DNA of 64,000 nucleotides from Megalobrama amblycephala (GCF_018812025.1 NC_063054.1:6064582-6128581), one strand, 5' to 3'; shown: positions 10,520 through 21,960, counted from the stretch's first letter. Translations and numbers: made by a program. The notes: generated from the letters alone by a model not told the origin.

Positions 10520-11700
10520 TTTTAATAATCTGAAGATTTTTTTCCACAAAATTCTTTTTTTCCTCTGATTCTGCCATTTTGAATTTTCTGAAAAAACAAA
10601 TTTTTCGAACTCCTCCTAGACCGTTACTCAGATTTTCACGAAAATTGAACCAGATCATCTTCAGACGATGCCGACAAAAAGTTATGGAATTCAAGTCGAT
10701 TCCTCAAACCGTTTTCGAAAACAGGCGAACAAATTGTATGTAGTGCTTGAAAAAATAGACGTAAGGCTGTATCTCCTCAACGCTTTATCGTATTCAGATC
10801 AAACTTGGTACATGTCATCACAAGCATGACCTGAGGCAACTTGCAGCGTTTCGGCGCAACGCCACCTACTGGTCCGGAGATACGAAAAATGGATATTTTT
10901 TCTTATAACTTCTGATGGATTTGTCCAAAAATCATTCATTTGGTCTCGTTGGATTCAGGGCATCATGCCGAGTCGAATGATATCCAATTTTCCCATATCT
11001 GCCATTTTGTGCTAAAATGCTGTATTTTACGAATGCATTAGCGTATCGTTACGAAACTCAGTATGGGTCTTTGGCACCATGCCCTGACAATACTGAAAAA
11101 GTTTCGGCGCATCGCCACCTTGTGGTCAAAAGTTATAACAAAACTTACAAAAATGTTAATAACTTTTGACTATATTAACCAATTGTAATGAAACTGGTCT
11201 CAGTAGATTCCTTGGGTCATGCTGAGAATATAGATATTTGCCATAGTCGGCTGAACTTCCTGTCCGCCATATTGGTTTTATTTAAAAACCTACTTTTTCA
11301 AACTCCTCCTAGACCGTTTCTCCGATTTTCACCAAAATCAAACCGTATCATCTTCAGACCATGCCGACAAAAAGTTATGGATTTCAAGTCGATACATCAA
11401 ACTGTTTTCATATACCAGAGCAATAAATTTGAGGCATGATGCAAAACCCACTCTTGAAGCTGTATCTCTGCAATGCTTTGACATATTGACACCAAACTTT
11501 GCAAGTGTCATTGTCACCTCACCATACCACATTAATTTGGTCACAGCGCCACCTATTGGTAGAAAGTGATGAATCAGTAAATCCTCCTTTTGCCTAAAAT
11601 GATCATAATGGGTCTTTAATTGCTCATTGTTGCAGTTGGTCTGATGCTCACAGCCATATTGGCTGGCTCCTTGTGCCATTTTTGTGCTTGGCCCCGTAAT
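10520..11700. repeat. Degenerate tandem repeat unit of about 700 bp (two units)
   Basis: The segment 10600-10735 (CTCCTCCTAGACCGTT, ATGCCGACAAAAAGTTATGG, TTCAAGTCGAT) recurs at 11300-11420. Further shared phrases on 'cgccacct(a)ttgg' occur at 10860, 11115 and 11550. The region looks like one long transposon relic with internal duplication. The short frames are not conserved between units. Confidence 0.6.
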
Positions 11701-11829
11701 TGCTGCTTGCAGCTATATTTTTTAATAGTACTTGTTGCCTCCTACTGGTGTAACCTGCATAGAGGGTCACTGAAAAATCTCCACCACAAAAGTATAGACT
11801 ATGGTAGGGGTTTTCAACCTTTTTGACTC

Positions 11830-13270
11830 CAAGGCCACAAAATTCAAATCAAAGGATCCATGATTTTCAAGTCGTTTATGATTTACTGGATAAGAATTAT
11901 CCAGGATAAGGATTTTTATATATTTTATTCACAATTTCTACCCAATAAAATACTTAGAGTTTGTAAAAAAAAAATCATTATAAATATGCCCATAGAGTTA
12001 TAAGATGCTATTAATTTAGAAATTGAGAAATCATACTTTTATGTGTGATATTTTTATATTTATATTTTAAATTTAAATTAGGCAATGTCATTTATCCAAG
12101 TTTTCCAAGATAAATAAAAAAATTTAATTAAAATTATCAAGAAATATCTTGATTTTTTTTAAAGCTTATTTTAATGCTTGTTTTGCCCCTTGGAAGTTTG
12201 CTGAGGCTCCTGGACCAGTGGACTATGGGTGAATTTCAAATCATTTGCACCCTTGAAGGGCACTTCGGGAAGGGGACACACCGGGTGTTCCAAACAAAAG
12301 TGAACAACTTACTCCCTTCATGAAGGGTCCGTTAATGAAAGGGAACATTCAATAGTCACTTCAAGGAAGTAATTTTATTGTTTATGGTTAGGTTGGTGAG
12401 TTCATTTTAAAATTAGATGGTGGGAAAGTTTGAGTTAATGTAAAAAGTTCAAAGTGTTTTCTTTTGTTTGTAATAATAATTCACACATTTTCATCTTGCG
12501 TCTTGGATTTAAAAAAAAAAAATGATGTGCACGGATAGATCATTTATAATAAATACTCCATAAAAAGTAAAAATTTTAATTTTATGGTGACTTTAAGCAC
12601 TACAATTACTACATTGTGTCATCTGTTGTGTCTTACCGAACAGACATTTAGAAGTTTATTTTAAATTGTTTAAAATATTGAAAATCAAAATGTGTAAATA
12701 AAGCTACAGGAAAAAAAAAAAAAAAAAAAAAAACTTTATTTGCAGTTTTACAACACGTATGTAGTGTGTCCCAACAGGTCATCAAAAGTTCCACTCACAC
12801 TTGTGATCTTGAAGCACTCTTGAACTCAAATGCAGGAAATACAATTATAATTACACAGATAATCATTAGAGTGGTGAATTATAAATAATTAAAAAATATA
12901 TATATTTCAAGTCATTTTTATATTATATTATATTATATTATATTATATTATATTATATTATATTATATTATATTATATACCCACAAACAATTAGTATCAC
13001 AAAAAAAAAAAAAAAAAAAAAATGCAAAGCCGACCTATATCTAAAATATTTATACAGAAGCTGAAACTGTGGCATGGTTTTGGTGATGAAAAAAATGCCC
13101 GGCTGTGGTGGATCTCGGAATAGTCGCTGAAAGCACAAACGTCCTGCGTCAAAATAAGGAACTCCTCCTTCTCAGCATCAAACCCCTTTACATTTCCGCG
13201 ATGTCTGACATCCAGCCGTGACTCAAAATAGGAAGTTCAGCACGCACACTAATATTATCAGACCGGTTAA
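11830..13270. other. Intergenic upstream of the nucleotidase gene
   Basis: AT-rich. Holds a poly(A) run at 12711-12733 after AATAAAGCTACAGG, a (TATTA)n microsatellite at 12921-12978 and an A-run at 13001-13021. The last 200 bp before 13280 are more GC-balanced (GGAACTCCTCCTTCTCAGC, CTTTACATTTCCGCGATG) and are the likely 5' UTR/promoter. Confidence 0.5.
12921..12978. repeat. (TATTA)n microsatellite
   Basis: About eleven to twelve near-perfect pentanucleotide copies. Confidence 0.95.
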
Positions 13271-13279
13271 TAAGAAACA

Positions 13280-13402
13280 ATGAGCGAAATAAAACCAACA
13301 GTAGCCATTTCAACGGACAAAAATGAAGCTACAGCAGAGGAAAAAGACTGGGCAGCTGCTAAAGCGCACTTTGAAAGCTTAAAATCAACAAAACCGAGAC
13401 CC
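13280..13402 (+). CDS. nt5c1b: nt5c1 exon 1
   Basis: 41 codons from ATG to a GTGAGT donor, phase 0. Encodes a charged lead ([14 protein letters not shown]...) and [12 protein letters not shown], which matches the family helix before the core. The A at -3 (AACAATGA context) suits initiation. Confidence 0.88.
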
Positions 13403-16400
13403 GTGAGTATTCAGTCAAGTTCAATACTACGTTATGTTCATATAGGATTTTGGTGCAGCTATCACTGTTTTTGGACGTGTTTTTAACAGCCCAAGCCGAG
13501 ATATGCAGTTACTATCGGAGTTTCTTCCCGGACATTGTTTGATATGGTGGCGGAGAGGAAGATATTTGTGGAAGAAGGACTGGAGAAGTATGTTCAACAT
13601 CAACAAGACCACGAGAGTGAGCCACTGAAGCCAGGAGTTGCTTTTCCTTTCGTTAAAGTGAGAGTAACACTTATCATCAACATTAAAACAGCATCCTCAA
13701 ATTAAATGAAAATACGTATGCTACATTGGACTCTTCTATTAGCTATTATTTTTGCTATAAAGGTTGTTTCTCTGTCACACCCTGTCACGCCCCATCTTTC
13801 TACACTGGATGAACAACTCGGATCTTTTTTAATGACTCGATTGATTCTGTTCACAAAATCGGTCGGACTCGGACCTAATCCGAGCAGTTCTCGACCCATC
13901 GACTCATTAAATAGAGAACCTTTTGGATATGTCCCATTTTATTGGAAAAAGCATTAAAAACATTTGAAGCTTACCAAGGATTTGCCTGACAGGGTAAAAA
14001 ATTTGCTTTAATATCTGAATAGCAGATTTTTTTTACAAATACTGGAAAATATTTATGACTTCCATGATCAGCACACATTAGTTCATTTAGCATTAAACTA
14101 AAACAAGTTACTAATTAAAAATGATATAGGCCTATTTATGTTCTAAATTACATCTGAATCATGACTGCTGAATCATGACTGCATAAACTGCAGTACATAC
14201 AAAAAAATTAGGGTCCTAGAAATGAGGTCCTAAAACTGCAGCCTCATGTATTCCAGGATCATACTCTCCATTTATGTCACAATGTTAGTAAAGATTTTAA
14301 ATTGTAAATTTAAAATGTACACAGATATTTTCTATGGAGTCAAATTAATGCCTTAAAGTTTTGCACAAAAATAAAGTTTTGCAAAACAAAAAAAAGAATT
14401 GAGCAATAAAAAAATGTTTTGCAAACAAAAATAAAGAATTGCAAAGGAAAAATAAAGTATTGAGTGGAAAAAAATAAGTTTTGCAAACAAAAATAATAAA
14501 TTGCAAAATAAAATAAAGTAGTACAAAAATAAAAATATAATCAATTACAAAAATCAATGACAGCTGTAATCCTATTTTATCTTTGCCACATATTTTTCAT
14601 GCTCAAACCTACTAAATCATTTGCAACGCTCATTTTATTCTGCAATTCAGTCAAGCGCGCACTCACGATACCGGTTTTCCTTTGCGCTGCGCTTTTCTGC
14701 GCGGTTCTCTCATAGACAGTAAAAGAAATGGACACAGCGACCCCACTGGAACTCAATTGAGACAAGTGAAGCCCATTTTTAGCCATTTTTAGCACTTCCG
14801 TTTCTGACGCGCAGACTCAAACTAAGCTTGATGACATCAGCAACCTGTCTGACAGATGTAAATCTTCTAGTAGCTGTGCGTGCAAACTGCCATCGTTAAT
14901 CTCGCAGAGACGGCGAGCTTGAGCGGGGAGTTCTTTGGCGTGAGTGAGCAGGAGTAAGTATTCTGATTAATTATTTTGTATAGTATTTTAAAATGTAACG
15001 CCAGTACGCCATATTAAGTTAATGCATACTATTGCCTGTGAGCTTCTCCTCCTGTCTGTACGGTAATTTCTCTACTGTGCGACAGAGAGTCGAGTGGTTA
15101 TGACACAATCGTTAGCCTTTTTTTACAAAAACTGTTTCTACGGGGCCATAATGTAACATAGAAGGTAATGGAGCCCTTTATACATTGTCGTGTATCTTTA
15201 GAAATAAATAATGGACAAATGGAGTCTTTAAACGCCTCAGATGTAAAGTTATTCGCTGTCAAAGTGATGCCAAAATGAATGGGAGTCAATGGGATGCTAA
15301 CGCAAGTGAAGTTCTGCTACAAGATGGCGGCACGCGGCTGACTTCAACTTCCGGTCGACTTCCTTGGGCACTGGGTTCTCTTTATGGCACTGGATTGACG
15401 TGGGGGTGGAGTCAAGAAACGGGGGCACGCCCCTGCGAAACACGTCATCGGCAGGAGACGCAGATCGCAACAGAACAGATCAAGCATAGAGACAGAGCGC
15501 ATTTATTATAATCTGAAAACCACGCCCACTGGGGGGAAAACAATCCAACCGTCTCCATTGACTTTGTATTGCGTGAGCATAGACGTAATTTGTGGGTGGG
15601 ACGGGTGGGACATGTCCCCACCACTTTTTGAAAGGGTCGATATTGTCCCCACCACTTTTTGAAAGGGTCGATATTGTCCCCACCACTTTTTGAAACATCT
15701 CGCGGCATCTCGCAGATATCTAATACAAAAGAAACACCTCTTGTTGATTATCAATTTGTGTTAATAATAGGCGATCTGGCGCTGGGATGTGTTGTTTTTG
15801 AAATCATGTTGAGTGCTCGTTGTCGCTGTTATCAGAGGCGCAACAGTGTTCTCTTGGCGCTCGTGCACACTGCGCAGTGTTCACACGGACGAGCGCTTCA
15901 ATCTATCGCTTAACTGTTGCAGAGACTCTCTATTCGTTACGTTCAATCACAAAACAAAATACAAATAAACGTGTCCCTGCTCTTGATATACAATCACTGA
16001 CGAACATCTTTGGTTTTAATGAGAGAAAAAAAAAAAAAAAAAAATCATACATGGTTGGATTCCAACCCAGAATCTCTTGCATGCTAAACGAAAATATTGC
16101 CTCCAGTCCATCAGGACAATCTATTTTCAACAGCGGATCCACGTATTTATTAACTAATATACATACTTTCAAGACATGTTGTATTATAGCAGATGTAAGG
16201 AAGAAATTATCATATTAATTTTAATATCATATTATTATTATTGTAATTATACAATTACAATACCGCCCCCCCCCACACACACATACACATTCCTGTCCCA
16301 CCCACTTTTTAAAACAAAGTTACGCCACTGTTGATTTTTGTAATTGATTATATTTTTATTTTTGCACTACGTTATTTTATTTTGCAATGTATTATTTTTG

Positions 16401-19400
16401 TTTGCAAAACTTATTTTTTTTCTGCTCAATACTTTATTTTTCCTTTGCAATTCTTTATTTTTGTTTGCAAAACAATTTTTTATTGCTCAATTCTTTTTTT
16501 TTGTTTTGCAAAACTTTATTTTTGTGCAAAATTTTAAGGCATTATTTTGACTCCATAATTTTCTTGCTTTCATATGCAAACAAAAGCTTCTTCCATGTAA
16601 TGTGCACACAGGCATTGATGACTGTAAATGAACGGCTGAGGAAACTCTATCCAGACAGTGAAGAGCTGTTTGACATTGTTCTCATGACCAATAATCACGC
16701 CCAAGTTGGGGTGCGACTCATTAACAGCATAAATCACTATGGTAGGTGTGCAATTTCTCTCTGCATATCTATTGTCTGGATGTTACATAAGGCTGGGTGT
16801 TACTTAAGCCATGTCATAATTCTGAGCAACCCCTAAAAGTTTACAGTTTAACTGAAAGTTGACTTTGATGTTTATTGGCCAGTTAAGTTTGCACATATAA
16901 GTAGTTTGTCTTTGTGAAATACAGCCAACATTAAACACAGTACAATGTACAACATACAAGGGAGAATATATAGTCAATAATACACAGTGGAATGCAATGA
17001 AATTCTACTAGAAGATAAAGTAGCTAGTAGCTGAATGGTAATATGAAAATTCCCCTCTTACAGATCTGACGATAGAGCGATTCTGCATGACTGGAGGTCA
17101 GAGCCCAATTGGCTACCTCAAGGCCTACATGACTAACCTTTACCTCTCAAAAGACTCCAAGAAAGTTCAAGAGGCCATTGAAGAAGGTAAATTGTTGACA
17201 AACACACTACTGTAATGTAATAACTACAGCATGCAAATTGAATTAAAATTAAACCCTGTAAATATTTAACCCTGTAAATTGACTTTTTCCTGTGTTTAGA
17301 TCGCATAGATTAAAGGTGTTTTCAGACCTGTAGATCGTTTGCTTTGTTCTGAAACAGGGATTAAAATTGTTACAATGTTGCAATTTTTTCTTGGTTCGGT
17401 TCGCTTTCACAAGGACCAAAAGTTGTTAATACAAGTCATGTGCGAGTAAACTGTTCTCTTATTGGTCAGAGTGCACCCGTTTATGTTCCTGGATTCTGCT
17501 CATAGCAGTCATCTGTCAGGGTGTCATCTCGTTGAGACTTTCTCTGAAAATGTTGGTATTTTTATGTGTTTTGGACAGTTGTTCTGCAATATGTTCATCC
17601 AACCATTTTTCAATTAGGCTCCAGGTTAACCCACGATTCATTTTGAAAGGTATTCGCAAAAAGAATATTGATGCTTACGTACATAATTACCCATCATACA
17701 TTGTGATACAGCTTGGTTCATTGATCCGTTGGGTCTAAGGGAATTAGTTCACAGTCTGTTTTCAAGGCGATCTTGTACCGTTTTTTTTAAAGGTGCGGAT
17801 CGATAGTGAAATAAGTGAATCGTTAAATTAGTGAAGTTTAGTGTAAGTGACCTGTAGCCAACGGAATTTGTGCATTGTGATTTCACTCATCTAAGTGCAT
17901 AGGGAGCGATTGGGGGTTAGGTGCCTTGCTCAAGGGCACCTCAGTTGTGGGTAATGAGAGTGGAAGAGAGCGATGTGTACCTGCCAGTATTGATACTCGA
18001 ATCCACAACCTTCGGGTTACAAGTCTGACTCTCTAACCATTAGGCCACAACTGCATAGCCAAAAGTATCTGGACACCCCTCCAAATGATTGAATTCAGGT
18101 GTTCCAATCACTTCTATGGCCACAGGTGTATAAAATCAAGCACCTAGGCATGGAGACTGCTTCTACAAACATTTGCGAAAGAATGGGTCGCTCTCAGGAG
18201 CTCAGTGAATTCAAGCGTAGTACCGTGATAGGTTGCCACCTGTGCAATAAGCCCATTTGTAAAATTTCATCACTACTAAATATTCTACGGAGCAACTCAG
18301 CCACGAAGTGGTAGGCCACGTAAAATCACAGAGCGGGGTCAGTGCATGCTGAGGCGCACAGTGCGCAGAAGTCGCCAACTTTCTGCAGAGTCAGTAGCTA
18401 CAGAACTCCAAACTTCATGTGGCCTTCAGATTAGCTCAAGAACAGTGCGTAGAGAGCTTTATGGAATGGGTTTCAATGGCCGAGCAGCTGCATCCAAGCC
18501 TTACATCACTAAGTGCAATGCAAAGCGTCGGATGCAGTGGTGTAAAGCATGACGCCACTGGACTCTAGAGCAGTGGAGACGTGTTCTCTGGAGTGACGAA
18601 TCACACTTCTCTGTCTGGCAATCCAATGGACGAGTCTGGGTTTGGCGGTTGCCAGGAGAACGGTACTTGCCTGACTGCATTGTGCCATATGTAAAGTTTG
18701 GTGGAGGGGGGATTATGGTGTGGGGTTGTTTTTCAGGGGTTGGGCTTGGCCCCTTTGTTCCAGTGAAAGGAACACTTAATGCTTCAGCATACCAAGACAT
18801 TTTGGACAATTTCATGCTCCCAAATTTGTAAGAACAGTTTGGGGATGGCCCCTTCCTGTTCCAACATGACTGCGCACCAGTGTACAAAGCAAGGTCCATA
18901 AAGACATGGATGAGCGAGTTTGGTGTGGAGGAACTTGACTGGCTTGCACAGAGTCCTGACCTCAACCCGATAGAACACCTTTGGGATGAATTAGAGTGGA
19001 GACTGCGAGCCAGGCCTACTCGCCAACATCAGTGCCTGACCTCACAAATGCGCTTCTAGAAGAATGGTCAAAAATTCCCATAAACACACTCCTAAACCTT
19101 GTGGAAAGCTTTCCCAGAAGAGCTGAGGCTGTTATAGCTGCAAAGGGTGGGTGAACTCCATATTAAACCCTACGGATTAATAATGGGATGTCATTAAAGT
19201 TCATGTGCACATAAAGGCAGGCATCCCAAAACTTTGGGCAATATAGTATATACAGTACAGTCCAAAAGTTTGGAACCACTAAGATTTTTAATGTTTTTAA
19301 AAGAAGTTTCATCTGCTCACCAAGGCTACATTTATTTAATTAAAAATACAGTAAAAACAGTATATTTTGTGAAATATTATTACAATTTAAAATAACTGTT

Positions 19401-21481
19401 TTCTATTTGAATATATTTCACAAAGTAATTTATTCCTGTGATGGCAAAGCTGAATTTTAAGCATCATTACTCCAGTCTTCAGTGTCACATGATCCTTCAG
19501 AAATCATTCTAATATGCTGATCTGCTGCTCAAGAAACATTTAATGTGTACAATTGTACAAAATATTTGTGTACAATATTTTTTTTCAGGATTATTTGATG
19601 AATAGAAAGTTCAAAAGAACAGTGTTTATCTGAAATCTAATCTTTTGTAACATTATAAATGTCTTTACTGCCACTTTTGATTGATTTAAGGCATCCTTGC
19701 TGAATAAAAGTATTCATTTCTTTAATTTCTTTTCAAAAAAATAAAAATAAAAATTCTTACTGACCCCAAACTTTTGAACGGTAGTGTATAATGCTACAGA
19801 AGCTTTTATTTCAGATAAATGTTGTTCTTTTGAACTTTCTATTCATCAAGAATCCTGAAAAAAAAGTACACAACTGTTTTCAACATTGAAAATAATCATA
19901 AATGTTTATTGAGCAGCAGATCAGCATATTAGAATGATTTCTGAAGGATCATGTGACACTGAAGACTGGAGTAACGATGCTGAAAATTCAGCTTTGCATC
20001 ACAGGAATAAATTACTTTGTCAAATATATTTAAATAGTACACAGTTATTTTAAATTGTAATAATATTTCACAATATTACTGTTTTTTACTGTATTTTTAA
20101 TTAAATAAATGTAGCCTTGGTGAGCAGACGAAACTTCTTTTAAAAACATTAAAAATCTTAGTGGTTCCAAACTTTTGGACTGTACTGTATATATATATAT
20201 AAATAAAATAAATAAAAGTGTGGCCTTATAGTTAGAGAGTCAGACTTGTAACCCGAAGAAATTAAATGCTCCAAACAAGACAGGTGTGAAAATGCCCAAA
20301 AATAAATCCTTACACCCTGACAGTACATTTACAGTAATGATGGGTTCTAGGAATGTTCCTCATTCTTTAGTAGCCAGTATTTTTTGCTTCGCATTAAAGA
20401 GGATGTTATAATGTTTTGTTTATTGTGATAGGTATAGCAGCAGCCATCATGTTTAAGCCTGAAATGGAGACTCAGCTGTCAGAGACTCAACTGCGTGTGG
20501 CCTTCGATGGGGACGCCGTGCTCTTCTCTGATGAGTCTGAGATCATTGTAAAACAGCATGGCCTGGACACGTTCTTCGAGCATGAAAAACTGAATGAGAA
20601 CACACCGCTTGCAAAGGTATGCCAGGTATTTGGGCTAGGCATGGATCACATGACAGTTGTGCTTCTATACATGCCATCTAGACATTGTGTATCAGAGATT
20701 GCCACCTTGAGGAATAAAGGAATTGCACTTATTGAGTCATCAGAGATTCAGTTATTGTTGCAGAAAAAAATATACTTATATTATTACATATCTTGGGTCG
20801 CTAGCAACCCTGTACACTTTTTACAGAAAATTAATTAGAAAACAGGTATTCTTTTATAATTTAATTTTTTCTTGTTATATTGTTTATAATGAATAGATTG
20901 AGGAATACTAAGGAGGTTGATGTCTAACTTTAAAAAAATGAATGAGGAAGAGGGTAGTGAAAGACTTTCTGGGTCAATAAAGTCCCAAGTTATGTGTTTA
21001 AGAGTTAAGACTCTTATCTTATGTTGTTGCTCCAGCATAATCAGCTCGCAATAGATCATCAGGTTCTCTCTAATCCCATTGGCTGACACACTGGTCCCCT
21101 CTTTTTCATCTTCAGGGCCCTCTGAAGTGCTTTCTGGAGGCTCTAGGGAAGCTCCAGAAGAAATTCTATGCTAAGAATGAGCGTCTGAACTGCCCTATCC
21201 GTACCTTTTTGGTGACAGCCAGGAGTGCGGCCAGCTCTGGGGCCCGTGTGCTGAAGACACTCAGAAGCTGGGGCCTAGAGATTGATGAGGCTTTGTTCCT
21301 TGCTGGGGCTCCAAAAGGGCCCCTGCTGCAGAAAATTCGCCCTCACATATTCTTTGATGATCAGATGTTCCACATTGAAGGGGCCAAGGATATGGGCACT
21401 ATTTCTGCCCACGTGCCATATGGGATAGGACAGAAATATAACAAAGGGAAACTGATTGAACCAGAAAAGCAGCAGAAATAA
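13280..21481 (+). CDS. nt5c1b: Cytosolic 5'-nucleotidase I (nt5c1b-like), complete, six exons
   Basis: Exons 13280-13402, 13490-13657, 16612-16741, 17064-17186, 20432-20616 and 21116-21481 join without a frame error into 364 residues, the length of NT5C1A-type proteins (about 368). The family hydrolyses AMP (and dNMPs) to nucleoside and phosphate in the cytosol, raising adenosine. HAD-fold signatures are visible: [13 protein letters not shown] (DGD at 207-209) as the aspartate motif, [12 protein letters not shown] (276-287) and [10 protein letters not shown] (320-329) as the acidic motif. The family block [20 protein letters not shown] is in exon 3. The C-terminus ([33 protein letters not shown]) resembles mammalian NT5C1B more than NT5C1A, but the long N-terminal extension of NT5C1B is absent. 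The a/b assignment is therefore an inference, and nt5c1a is the alternative. All splice sites are GT/AG. Confidence 0.9.
13490..13657 (+). CDS. nt5c1b: nt5c1 exon 2
   Basis: 56 codons, phase 0 on both sides, acceptor TTTTTAACAG. Encodes [19 protein letters not shown], the first core strand of the nucleotidase, then GVAFPFVK. The intron before it is only 87 bp. Confidence 0.92.
13658..14325. other. Start of nt5c1 intron 2
   Basis: AT-rich intron without an obvious element up to the long inverted-repeat element that begins at 14334. Confidence 0.5.
15583..16330. mobile_element. Element nested inside the fold-back element
   Basis: Inverted ends GACGTAATTTGT...GTGGGTGGGAC (from 15583) and GTCCCACCCACTTTTT...GTTACGCCACTG (to 16330). 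CAGTGGCGTAACTTTGT is an end sequence I recall from fish DNA transposons. Contains the 31 bp triplicate at 15613-15696 and an A-run at 16025-16042. No intact transposase. Confidence 0.6.
15613..15696. repeat. 31 bp tandem repeat, 2.7 copies
   Basis: Unit TGTCCCCACCACTTTTTGAA + AGGGTCGATAT at 15613, 15644 and 15675 with essentially no divergence, so the duplication is recent. Confidence 0.95.
16612..16741 (+). CDS. nt5c1b: nt5c1 exon 3
   Basis: 130 bp, phase 0 in and phase 1 out (donor G|GTAGGT). Encodes [20 protein letters not shown] and [12 protein letters not shown], the most conserved block of the family. It starts only 55 bp after the fold-back element ends. Confidence 0.95.
17064..17186 (+). 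CDS. nt5c1b: nt5c1 exon 4
   Basis: 123 bp, phase 1 in and out, acceptor CCCCTCTTACAG. Encodes [20 protein letters not shown] and AYMTNLYLS, the family's substrate-pocket region. Confidence 0.95.
17310..17790. mobile_element. Decayed DNA-element fragment in intron 4
   Basis: Starts at a TTAA (GATTAAAGGTGTTTTCAGAC) and has a CTTGGTTCGGTTCGCTTTCAC block that I recall from cyprinid repeats. Ends near a T-run and TTTAAAGGTG at 17783-17794. Inverted ends are partial. Confidence 0.4.
17880..18046 (-). mobile_element. tRNA-derived SINE piece (minus orientation)
   Basis: Read on the minus strand: GTGGCCTAATGGTTAGAGAG (A-box-like), then GGTTGTGGATTCGAGTATC (B-box-like), then a downstream part. The tRNA-like head sits against the left end of the Tc1-like element. 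Confidence 0.6.
18047..19250 (+). mobile_element. Tc1-like transposon, inactivated
   Basis: Terminal sequences GCATAGCCAAAAGTATCTGG (left) and a right end CTTTGGGCAATATAGTA match the 'gccaaaagta' inverted repeat typical of a fish Tc1-like family. The interior encodes a DDE transposase in pieces (see 18346-19070). There is an internal deletion near 18290 (TTCTACGG joins GAGCAACTC), so the N-terminal DNA-binding half is incomplete. Confidence 0.85.
18346..19070 (+). pseudogene. Tc1-like transposase pseudogene
   Basis: One frame reads [20 protein letters not shown] (second helix-turn-helix of the paired-type domain), then [20 protein letters not shown] (first catalytic Asp), [10 protein letters not shown] (second Asp) and [19 protein letters not shown] (catalytic Glu). 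The spacing fits DD34E Tc1 elements. It is broken by TGA at 18550-18552 (Arg expected), TAA at 18829-18831 and a frameshift near 19020. Transposase would be nuclear and act on the inverted ends; this copy cannot make it. Confidence 0.88.
19256..20195. mobile_element. Fold-back (snapback) element with about 400 bp arms
   Basis: Left end TACAGTCCAAAAGTTTGGAA and right end TTCCAAACTTTTGGACTGTA are perfect inverses. The arms (19256-19780 and 19790-20195) stay complementary for most of their length. TA dinucleotides flank the ends, as for Tc1/mariner-type insertions. Fragments of the same family are at 32160-32380 and 52595-52800. Confidence 0.8.
20214..20259 (+). mobile_element. SINE head fragment, opposite orientation to 17880-18046
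   Basis: GTGTGGCCTTATAGTTAGAG and CAGACTTGTAACCCGAAG repeat the tRNA-like head found reversed at 18005-18046. The two heads face each other across the Tc1-like and fold-back elements. Confidence 0.55.
20432..20616 (+). CDS. nt5c1b: nt5c1 exon 5 (catalytic Asp motif)
   Basis: 185 bp, phase 1 in, phase 0 out. Encodes [19 protein letters not shown], the nucleophile-bearing motif of the HAD-fold nucleotidase, then GLDTFFEHE. Confidence 0.96.
20617..21115. other. nt5c1 intron 5
   Basis: Reading continues open into the intron to 20838 by chance. No repeat seen. Acceptor CTTTTTCATCTTCAG at 21101-21115. Confidence 0.6.
21116..21481 (+). CDS. nt5c1b: nt5c1 terminal exon
   Basis: 122 codons with TAA at 21479-21481. 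Contains the remaining HAD motifs ([12 protein letters not shown] and HIFFDDQ) and a Lys-rich, poorly conserved tail [12 protein letters not shown]. Confidence 0.96.
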   Translation, partial: GPLKCFLEALGKLQKKFYAKNERLNCPIRTFLVTARSAASSGARVLKTLRSWGLEIDEALFLAGAPKGPLLQKIRPHIFFDDQMFHIEGAKDMGTISAHVPYGIGQKYNKGKLIEPEKQQK

Positions 21482-21960
21482 AGAGGTGACACTCTTGATG
21501 ATGTTACAGGTCAGCCTTACTCACTAAGGGAGTAATATATAGTTTAGATAAAGATATCTACCCATTTTATGAAATGTAAGGAAACATGTCAGAGGAGCTG
21601 CTGTGTTCGTGTAAACAGTGTAAAAAAATGTTTTCTGAACATATATTGCTGCTCGCACACAACTTTTAAACTGTTTTAATTAGCAATAATGCTGGAAAAT
21701 AATTTTTTGGTATTTTTGGACATATAGAAAGCCTCATGTTGGATACTTTTATAATAACGTTTTATAATTCTTGATATAGATTCTTAGATCTATCTATCTA
21801 TCCGTCCATCTATCTAGATCTAGACTTTTTTTTATATCTACCTATATGGTATATTTATATGGAATGTTTGAGAATATTTATTTTACTTTTTATGGGGATT
21901 GGATATAACCTAAAACTTTGATTTATAAATTAATAAAGGGTTCATTTTAAAAATAGACAA
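21482..21960 (+). other. nt5c1 3' UTR
   Basis: AT-rich sequence with CTATCTATC-type repeats at 21789-21815. The first good polyadenylation signal is AATAAA at 21932-21937. Confidence 0.55.
21932..21937 (+). terminator. Polyadenylation signal of nt5c1
   Basis: AATAAA 450 bp after the stop codon; further AATAAA hexamers follow near 21965 and 22533. Confidence 0.45.

Larger units (their letters stand above)
14334..16556. mobile_element. 2.2 kb fold-back element with about 220 bp inverted termini, in intron 2 of nt5c1
   Basis: Left arm 14334-14560 (starts ATGGAGTCAAATTAATGCC) is the reverse complement of 16330-16556 (ends GGCATTATTTTGACTCCAT). Both arms consist of short TTTGCAAAAC / AATAAAGTTT words. 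Flanking octamers TATTTTCT (14326-14333) and AATTTTCT (16557-16564) match at 7 of 8, consistent with an 8 bp hAT-type target duplication. The interior has GC-rich, gene-like patches (14640-14780, 14880-14960, 15300-15530) but no recognised protein. Confidence 0.75.

Noticed and set aside
14345..14557. Phe/Leu-rich frames (minus strand here, plus strand at 16331-16836) as membrane proteins
   Set aside because: They are translations of the AT-rich inverted arms of the fold-back element. The 16387 frame only runs by chance into real exon 3.
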